From Bacteroidales bacterium (GTDB lineage: Bacteria > Bacteroidota > Bacteroidia > Bacteroidales > Muribaculaceae): a stretch of DNA of 38,682 nucleotides. The stretch is from assembly GCA_004557825.1 (NCBI GenBank), contig SFFL01000022.1, forward strand, positions 1 to 38,682, in the 5' to 3' direction. A model generated the notes under the pieces. The model made no database searches. It was not told the DNA's origin and saw only the letters and a program-made list of their open reading frames with translations. The translations under genes were made by a program, and so were the position numbers. Below, one piece after another: positions 33,287 through 38,682 of this stretch; within the stretch, counting starts at the first letter, position 1; every line of letters begins with the position of its first letter.

Positions 33287-35752
33287 TTAGCGGAGGGGCT
33301 CGTAGACACGCTCACCGATGGAGGTGGCGAGTTTTTTGCAGAAATTCTGCCAGTGGGTCTGCTCCTTCATCAGGTTCAGTATTTCTTCCATCCGTGCATC
33401 TTCATCCATCGCGGCATCTTTGCCGGCGGAAGTATCTGTATCGCCCGCTCCGGATGGGCTGCCCGCTCCGGCAGAGAGCGAGGGGTCTCCTGCGGATGCA
33501 GCGGAACGATTCTGAAGATCCTTGATTTTCTGCGACAGTTCATTGAAATGGCAGCGCGCAATATCATATTTCAATTCCAGCAGAGCGCGCGGCACCAGTT
33601 CGTCAAGCCGGTCAACATCCGTCACTACCTTCGTATTGTTCTTGAAATAAATCTTGCTGAGCTGATAGCGGTCGACACAAAGCTCGGTCGATACGCGGCG
33701 CACCATATCGTCGGGGTGCGACAGCAATTCACGCGAGAAGAAACTCCGCGCAAACAGCACCAGCTTTCTCCGATAATCCTCCTCGACACGCTCTTTCAGG
33801 AGCACTTCGCGCTGACGGATTTCATCGAGATTCTTCGCCTGCTGGCGAATTTCATCCAGCCCTGCGCGCATAGCCTCCTCACGTTCGGCCTGCGCCTGCA
33901 CGGTGTAGGCTGCGAAATCCTCGTCCCAGTGCTCATCGCGATACTCCAGCGCCAGGCGGTAGATCTTCTCATATTCGGCATTCTCAAACGACAGGCCATC
34001 CTCCTCAAGGTCCTCGCGCACATAGTCGATAACCTTCAGCAGTTGTCCGGTCTCCGACGTGCCGTAATCCTCTCCGAGGTCAAGCATCCCGTAGCGGAGC
34101 ACCAGCCGCAACAACGACCGCTCCTGCGGCTCAACGATTTTCGCGCGGTGCGAGCTGCCCGATTTTCCCACATACACGGCGTAATTCGCCTCATCTATCG
34201 GCGCTTCGGCGGCAGGAGCGCCCGGCTGCTGTCCGGCACTCTCCTGATGGCCTTCGGCCTGCGCAGGCGCTGTTGTGCCTGCTCCCGGCTGTTCACCGCC
34301 CGGCAATGCGCTCTGCGACACGCCGGCAGTCGGCTGCGACGTGCCCTCCGATTTCTGCGGAGCGACCGCGCCCAGATTGCCCAGGCTGCGGCGGGCATCC
34401 TCGCGGCGCTTCTCGTCGGCCAGCTGTTCCAGCCGCTTGGTGCGCGCCAGCGCCACCTGCCGGGTGAGCAATTCGTCGTCCATATTGAACCGCCGCGAGC
34501 ACTCGCCGATATAAACATTGCGCGTGATTTCGTCGGGAATAACAGAAATCGACCGCACGATATCGGCCACCACGCGCGCCACGGCTATAGGATCGTTGCC
34601 GGCATCCTTCAGCAGAATGTCGGTTTTAAATCGGATAAAGTCAACTTCGTGCGCGGCCAGATAGCTTTCGATTTCCTCTGTTGTGTGCGCCTGGGCGAAT
34701 GAGTCGGGGTCATCGCCGTCGGGCAGCAGACACACCTTTATATCAAGCCCCTCGGCCAGCAGCAGGTCGATGCCGCGCAGCGACGCCTTTATGCCGGCCG
34801 GGTCGGAGTCGTAAATAACCGTAACATTGGGAGTGAACCGGTGAATCAGGCGCACCTGGTCATCGGTGAGCGATGTGCCCGACGACGCCACGACATTCTC
34901 AATGCCGCGCTGGCTCATCGAAATTACATCCATATAACCCTCCACAAGGATACACCTGTTCTTGCGCACTATCGACTGTTTGGCCTGGTAGAGACCGTAC
35001 AGCTCGCGCCGCTTGGAGTAGATCTCGCTCTCGGGCGAGTTGACATATTTGGCAAGCTTCTTGTCGTTGGTGAGAATACGGCCGCCGAAGGCCACTACTT
35101 TACCTGAGATGGTGAACACGGGGTAAATCACACGTCCGCGGAAACGGTCGCGCAGCTCGCCATTCTCCGTGGCGAAGCAAAGCCCCGTCTTTACAAGCGA
35201 TTCCTTGGAATAACCCGCTTTCAGCGCCGCCTGTGCCAGATCGTCGCGCTTCTCCAGCGAGAATCCAAGATGGAAACGCGCTATGGCCGCATCGCTGATA
35301 CCACGGTGACGGAAATAGCTCAGGCCCACATCGCGCCCCTCATCGGTGTTTGCCATCCGGTCCTCGAAGTGCTTCATCGCCATCTCATTGACCGACAGCA
35401 GAAGCTGACGCTCCGACTGTGCCCTTCGCTCCTCCTCGGTAAGTTCTTTCTCCTTAACCTCGATATGGTATTTACGGGCCAGATAGCGCAACGCCTCCCA
35501 GTAGGTCATCTGCTCATGCTCCATAATGAAGTTGACGGGGCTACCCCCTTTACCGCAGCTGAAGCATTTACAGATACCCTTGGCGGGCGAAACCGAGAAC
35601 GACGGAGTGCGCTCGTTGTGGAAAGGACACAGACCGATATAGTTGGCGCCGCGCCGGCGGAGGCTCACGAAGTCCTGCACCACCTCCACGATATTGGCCG
35701 TGTCGATGATGCGCTGCACCGTTTCTCTGTCTATGATAGATTTCCTTTCCAT
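33287..35752 (-). CDS. dnaG: DNA primase
   Basis: DnaG makes RNA primers at the replication fork. This 821-residue copy has the CHC2 zinc site (Cys42, His45, Cys63, Cys66), then the TOPRIM acidic motifs VEGYMDV and YDSDPAG. It is longer than E. coli DnaG (581) because of two low-complexity linkers: a Gly/Ala/Gln/Pro-rich stretch at about 34180-34400 and an acidic Ser/Ala/Gly-rich stretch near 33400-33500, before a short helical tail (MEEILNLMKEQTHWQNF) that probably contacts DnaB. A -7 box at 35761-35768 is only 8 bp before the ATG; a start at an inner codon such as Ile6 is possible. Confidence 0.95.
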   Translation of the reverse strand: MERKSIIDRETVQRIIDTANIVEVVQDFVSLRRRGANYIGLCPFHNERTPSFSVSPAKGICKCFSCGKGGSPVNFIMEHEQMTYWEALRYLARKYHIEVKEKELTEEERRAQSERQLLLSVNEMAMKHFEDRMANTDEGRDVGLSYFRHRGISDAAIARFHLGFSLEKRDDLAQAALKAGYSKESLVKTGLCFATENGELRDRFRGRVIYPVFTISGKVVAFGGRILTNDKKLAKYVNSPESEIYSKRRELYGLYQAKQSIVRKNRCILVEGYMDVISMSQRGIENVVASSGTSLTDDQVRLIHRFTPNVTVIYDSDPAGIKASLRGIDLLLAEGLDIKVCLLPDGDDPDSFAQAHTTEEIESYLAAHEVDFIRFKTDILLKDAGNDPIAVARVVADIVRSISVIPDEITRNVYIGECSRRFNMDDELLTRQVALARTKRLEQLADEKRREDARRSLGNLGAVAPQKSEGTSQPTAGVSQSALPGGEQPGAGTTAPAQAEGHQESAGQQPGAPAAEAPIDEANYAVYVGKSGSSHRAKIVEPQERSLLRLVLRYGMLDLGEDYGTSETGQLLKVIDYVREDLEEDGLSFENAEYEKIYRLALEYRDEHWDEDFAAYTVQAQAEREEAMRAGLDEIRQQAKNLDEIRQREVLLKERVEEDYRRKLVLFARSFFSRELLSHPDDMVRRVSTELCVDRYQLSKIYFKNNTKVVTDVDRLDELVPRALLELKYDIARCHFNELSQKIKDLQNRSAASAGDPSLSAGAGSPSGAGDTDTSAGKDAAMDEDARMEEILNLMKEQTHWQNFCKKLATSIGERVYEPLR

Positions 35753-35760
35753 TGTCGATA

Positions 35761-35768
35761 CAAAATTA
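35761..35768 (-). promoter_or_regulatory. -7 promoter box of dnaG
   Basis: TAATTTTG on the minus strand ends 8 bp before the ATG, implying an almost leaderless mRNA or a later start. Confidence 0.5.
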
Positions 35769-35836
35769 CGTCATTTCCGCGTAATCTGCAACTGCTCCCC
35801 CACCATATAGCGCTTTAAAAATTCCCAATCATTCAC

Positions 35837-35914
35837 AAATCGGGGATTTTGCAACTTTTTCCCATTTTAAAATCGGGGATTTTGCAACTTTTCCTCATTT
35901 TAAAATAGGGGATT
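35837..35914. repeat. 33-bp tandem array, partial third copy
   Basis: Units begin at 35837, 35870 and 35903, exactly 33 bp apart, with AAATCGGGGATTTTGCAACT as the first 20 bp. AAAATCGGGGATTTT within it is a palindrome with a 3-bp centre. The third unit ends after about 12 bp at the point where the RND pump homology begins. Confidence 0.85.
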
Positions 35915-36208
35915 CCCATCGCCGAGGCCGCCTATAAAGGTGGTATGGTGCGTTTCCGACCGATTATGATGACGGCACTCGCCTTCGTCTTCGGCGTGAT
36001 GCCTATGCTCTTCGCCACCGGCGCCGGCGCCGCCTCCCGCATCAGCCTCGGCTCCGCCGTAGTCTTCGGCATGGCCGTCAACGCCATCATCGGCACCCTC
36101 TTTGTCCCCAACTTCTGGGAACTCTTCCAGCGCTTCAACGAGCGCTACCTCTCCCGCCTCTTCCGCTCCGCCGACCAGCTCCCCGACAAAAAGACAGACT
36201 CTCATTAG
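35915..36208 (+). pseudogene. C-terminal remnant of an RND efflux permease
   Basis: The frame reads PIAEAAYKGGMVRFRPIMMT and continues to residues matching the last ~95 residues of AcrB-type inner-membrane pumps (ALAFVFGVMPMLFATGAGAA, GMAVNAIIGTLFVPNFWELF), ending at a stop at 36208. The other ~950 residues are missing; upstream the frame meets a stop at 35906-35908 inside the 33-bp array. An ATG at 35945 could give an 87-residue product, but a functional protein is unlikely. Confidence 0.85.
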
Positions 36209-36315
36209 ACAGAAAGCCAAGTTTACTTTAGACAGAAAGCCAGGATTATATTAGACAGAAAAACATAAAGACAGGTGAACTGTAGGGGCGCGATTTTTCG
36301 CGCGGCCCCGGATGG
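36209..36315. repeat. AGACAGAAAGCC tract and REP-like palindrome
   Basis: AGACAGAAAGCC occurs twice and AGACAGAAAAACATAAAGACAG once between 36209 and 36276, resembling the tract at 26082. Positions 36282-36315 are an inverted, nearly identical copy of the 35-bp palindromic unit at 37797-37831. Confidence 0.7.
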
Positions 36316-36363
36316 CCCCCACCGAATGGCCCCCCGGATGCCCCCCGAAAAATGCGGTTCTAC

Positions 36364-36462
36364 AATAAAAAAGTGTTGCATGCAACACTTTTTTATTGCA
36401 GAATTTTGCAAAAGCCAAAAACATCCCTACCTTTGTAGCGTAAAAAACTGTTGCATGCAACA
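36364..36462 (+). promoter_or_regulatory. Promoter and paired operators of the DUF4143 ATPase gene
   Basis: Positions 36364-36397 are a perfect 34-bp palindrome with no spacer, centred on TGTTGCATGCAACA (36374-36387). The same 14-bp core recurs at 36449-36462. The two centres are 75 bp apart, and the -7 box TACCTTTG (36428-36435) lies between them, so bound protein would cover both sides of the promoter. The site is unlike the other operators in the window. Confidence 0.8.
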
Positions 36463-36477
36463 AAAATTTATTCTACA

Positions 36478-37731
36478 ATGATTATCCAACGCGACCATTA
36501 TCTTAAGCAACTCATCGATGCTCAAGGCAACGGGCTTATTAAAATCGTGACCGGAATACGCCGATGCGGCAAATCTTTCCTGCTGTCAAAACTATTCAGA
36601 GATTATCTGGAGAACGAGGGTGTGGCGCGCGACCATATCATTCACATTCCGCTTGACGACAGGAAAAACGCCCCCTTGCGCGACCCGGATGCGCTGCTTG
36701 ATCATCTCGATTCCCTCACCACCGGTAATGCAAAATATTACATTCTGCTTGATGAAATTCAGCTGGTAGAAGATTTTGTAGGTGTGCTCAACAGTTTGCT
36801 CCACAACGAGAGGCTTGACGTATACGTCACCGGGAGCAATTCAAAATTCCTGTCAAAAGATATTGCCACCGAATTTCGCGGCAGAGGACAGGAGATTCAT
36901 ATGTTTCCGCTGAGTTTCGCCGAATATTACAGCGCCACAGGAGGCGACAAAAGCGATGCCTACCGTGAATATTATACTTTTGGAGGCCTGCCACAAATAT
37001 TATCTATAAATGGCACACAGGCCAAACGCGAATATCTAAGCCAATTAGACACAACTGTATATCTGCGCGACATTCTCGAACGCAACAATATCCGCAACTC
37101 GGAAGAATTTGAAGAACTGCTTAAAATAATCGCATCGTCGATAGGTGCGCCTTGCAATCCCACGAAACTCTCCAACACATTTAAAAGTCTTAAAAACATC
37201 ACCATCTATTCCCAGACAATAGCCAACTACCTCAGCTATGCCCAGGATGCCTTTTTGGTTGAAAAAGCATTGAGGTATAATATTAAAGGCAAAAAATATA
37301 TCAATACCCTCGCGAAATACTATTTCTCCGATATGGGCTTAAGAAATGCCTTTACCGATTTCCGCCAAATAGAAGAAACACACCTGATGGAAAATGTAAT
37401 TTACAACGAACTCCGTATGCGTGGATTTCAGGTGGATTCGGGTAGCGTAGAAGCATATATCCGCGACAAAAACGGGACGGCAAAAAGAGTGCAATACGAA
37501 ATAGATTTCGTGGCCAACCAAGGCGACATCCGATATTATATCCAGTCGGCTCTCGACATCCCGGATGATGCAAAAATGGCACAGGAGACCGAATCGTTTA
37601 ACCGCATTGACGATTCGTTCAAGAAAGTATTGATAGTCGGCAGAAATATTATGCCTTACCGCAACGCCAAAGGTTACCTCATTATCGGCATCTACGATTT
37701 CCTGCTCCACAAAGATTCCCTTGCCATATAA
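36478..37731 (+). CDS. AAA-family ATPase with DUF4143 domain
   Basis: This 417-residue protein starts at the ATG at 36478 (MIIQRDHYLK); an ATG at 36451 lies inside the operator palindrome and is unlikely. Walker A GIRRCGKS is at 26-33 and Walker B YYILLDEIQ at about 86-94, with sensor VTGSNSKFLS and the AAA_14 fold; the C-terminal half is DUF4143 (LAKYYFSDMGLRNAF, HLMENVIYNELRMRGFQVDS, EIDFVANQG), which looks nuclease-like in outline. These STAND-like ATPases are abundant in Bacteroidales, often variable in gene content, and their function is not established. Base composition is lower in GC than its neighbours. Confidence 0.9.
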   Translation: MIIQRDHYLKQLIDAQGNGLIKIVTGIRRCGKSFLLSKLFRDYLENEGVARDHIIHIPLDDRKNAPLRDPDALLDHLDSLTTGNAKYYILLDEIQLVEDFVGVLNSLLHNERLDVYVTGSNSKFLSKDIATEFRGRGQEIHMFPLSFAEYYSATGGDKSDAYREYYTFGGLPQILSINGTQAKREYLSQLDTTVYLRDILERNNIRNSEEFEELLKIIASSIGAPCNPTKLSNTFKSLKNITIYSQTIANYLSYAQDAFLVEKALRYNIKGKKYINTLAKYYFSDMGLRNAFTDFRQIEETHLMENVIYNELRMRGFQVDSGSVEAYIRDKNGTAKRVQYEIDFVANQGDIRYYIQSALDIPDDAKMAQETESFNRIDDSFKKVLIVGRNIMPYRNAKGYLIIGIYDFLLHKDSLAI

Positions 37732-37741
37732 GAACTCTACC

Positions 37742-37831
37742 GGCGGTAGGGGCGCGATACATCGCGGCCGCATTGCGTAGCCTCACTGCGTTTGCGCCAT
37801 CCGGGGCGGGCGCGAAAAATCGCGCCCCTAC
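37742..37831. repeat. REP-like palindromes after the ATPase gene
   Basis: Positions 37797-37831 are identical over 35 bp to 27531-27565, and 37745-37770 is a diverged relative (GTAGGGGCGCGATACATCGC). With the inverted copy at 36282, they bracket the ATPase gene. Confidence 0.8.
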
Positions 37832-38478
37832 AGCCTACCGGCTCCTGTTCCTCCTGTGCTCCTGTCATTTCGCATTTCGCATTTAAACCCAATAAATCTA
37901 TAGCGCAGAAAGCGAAAAACTGGGCAAAGAAACATATTTACGCGCGCTGGAAAAGCTGGAATCTCTGGATGCAAGTGGGCGTAGTTATCACTGCATTCGG
38001 CATAGGTATGTTCGGATGGTACACCTTTGGTGATATCTTCTTTAAAAGCCACGTAGATTCAGGCAAATACATCACCAACGAAGACCTGGGCAACCTCGGC
38101 GACCTGCTCGGTGGCCTTTGCGGCGGCCTGTTCTCCCTGGCCGGAGTATTCCTTCTGATAGAAACACTCCGTCGGCAGCGCGTTGAATTTACTAAAAATC
38201 AATACGTAACCACGGTTCAGCAGTTCAACGACCTCTTCTTCCACATGCTCAACCTTTACGAATCCGTGTTAGATTCAATGGGAGGCCGTAAATTCTTTAT
38301 GGACAACTTCCAAGCCATATACAGGAGCTTCAAAGCCGGAAATGCAATAGATATAGCAATCAACACTTACATCAATTTTTATGATAATAATTCCACAAAA
38401 GTTTCCCATTATTTCAGAGTGCTATACCGCATTTTTGATTTAATCGACAATAGTTTTTTAAATATTGCTGTCCGATAA
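37792..38478 (+). pseudogene. Truncated phage-abortive-infection-like membrane protein
   Basis: The frame encodes a basic segment, two membrane helices (WMQVGVVITAFGIGMFGWYT and LLGGLCGGLFSLAGVFLLIE) and LRRQRVEFTKNQYVTTVQQF, FNDLFFHMLNLYESVLDSM, typical of the putative AbiC-type abortive infection family (PF16872). Full-length relatives continue for another 100 or so residues; here the protein ends LNIAVR at a stop created inside the 30-bp terminal repeat at 38464. The 5' end of the frame also runs into the REP-like palindrome, and no ATG is found between that repeat and the first helix (next at 37969), so the original start may be lost as well. It is probably not functional. Confidence 0.75.
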
Positions 38479-38682
38479 AAATTGAGGACAGCAATAAATT
38501 CCAATAAAATGCCGCTCAGATGCAGCGGCGCCATTCCTCGGCCATAAAAAACGCAATGCCAAATCGATTGACATTGCGTTTATTTATGTGGGATGGGCAC
38601 TGCGGCCCTATTGGAGATGGAGGCGCCATCGGCGCCTGCCATCTATGGGGATACGGAAGTATTAGCGGAGAGCAACTTTCTC
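38464..38682. mobile_element. Possible insertion-element end, partial
   Basis: The 30-bp repeat at 38464-38493 is the inverse of 68-97, with an internal hairpin ATTGCTGTCC/GGACAGCAAT. It interrupts the abortive-infection gene, so it marks the outer end of something inserted. Beyond it are the small hairpin GCCGCT/AGCGGC (38511-38529), a terminator (38549-38581) and a REP-like palindrome with core GGCGCCATCGGCGCC (about 38612-38643). No transposase can be recognised in the 190 bp available. Confidence 0.45.
38549..38581. terminator. Bidirectional hairpin terminator
   Basis: AAACGCAATG pairs with CATTGCGTTT across a 13-base loop, with A-rich and T-rich flanks. It would fit the 3' end of a gene read leftward from outside the window. 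Confidence 0.65.

Noticed and set aside
36451..36477. Upstream ATG for the DUF4143 ATPase
   Set aside because: It lies inside the operator palindrome and would add nine residues not seen at the usual family start.
38586..38682. Plus-strand open frame running off the right end
   Set aside because: It is Gly-rich, crosses a REP-like palindrome and has too few residues to judge.

Overview
The window reads as chromosomal DNA of a member of the Bacteroidota, most likely Bacteroidales and probably a Muribaculaceae-like gut lineage. The evidence is the repeated TAnnTTTG -7 promoter box (well over a dozen copies in front of genes), the absence of clear Shine-Dalgarno sites, and gene families typical of the group: a phosphate-selective porin O/P, NspC without other norspermidine genes nearby, a PstS-like lipoprotein followed by a TPR protein, a DUF4250 protein and a DUF4143 ATPase. 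The genus is inference; no 16S rRNA gene is present.

Core genes are densely packed and mostly on the minus strand. From left to right: an S33-type hydrolase (277-1350); a U32 protein, RlhA-like (1704-3620); a porin and rlmB (3626-5500); a small outer-membrane barrel protein (5926-6423); a toxin-antitoxin pair between long direct repeats (6436-7593); an M16 peptidase (7638-10460); radA and a TrmH-family methyltransferase (10538-12730), divergent from the RNase P RNA gene (12817-13251); an MscS-type channel (13326-14936); tRNA-Ser(TGA) with a triplicated upstream region; a frameshifted acetyltransferase; a membrane protein with its winged-helix regulator (16443-17350); tRNA-Leu(CAA); a probable six-gene minus-strand operon of prenyl synthase, uvrD, nspC, glycosyltransferase, radC and aroE (24968 down to 17670); DUF4250 and tatD; a degenerate Fic protein; rarA; a plus-strand run of small membrane protein, PstS-like, TPR and nitroreductase genes; dnaG; an RND pump remnant; a DUF4143 ATPase; and a truncated phage-abortive-infection-like gene.

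The most unusual content is between the genes. Three tandem arrays with unrelated sequences (137-262, 1478-1600, 35837-35914) all repeat every 33 bp. A fourth regulatory region, before the Fic gene, has half-sites 32 bp apart, and two others repeat every 22 bp. All of these are close to whole helical turns, which suggests binding sites for oligomeric DNA-binding proteins. Accessory regulators (toxin-antitoxin, winged helix, Fic with HTH, DUF4143 ATPase) each have their own distinct palindromic operator. Interspersed REP-like palindromes and GACATAAA-type simple repeats bracket the Fic and DUF4143 genes.

Both ends of the window carry the same 30-bp terminal repeat in inverted orientation (68-97 and 38464-38493). 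The right-hand copy interrupts the abortive-infection gene. This is the pattern expected if the window lies between two copies of one insertion element.
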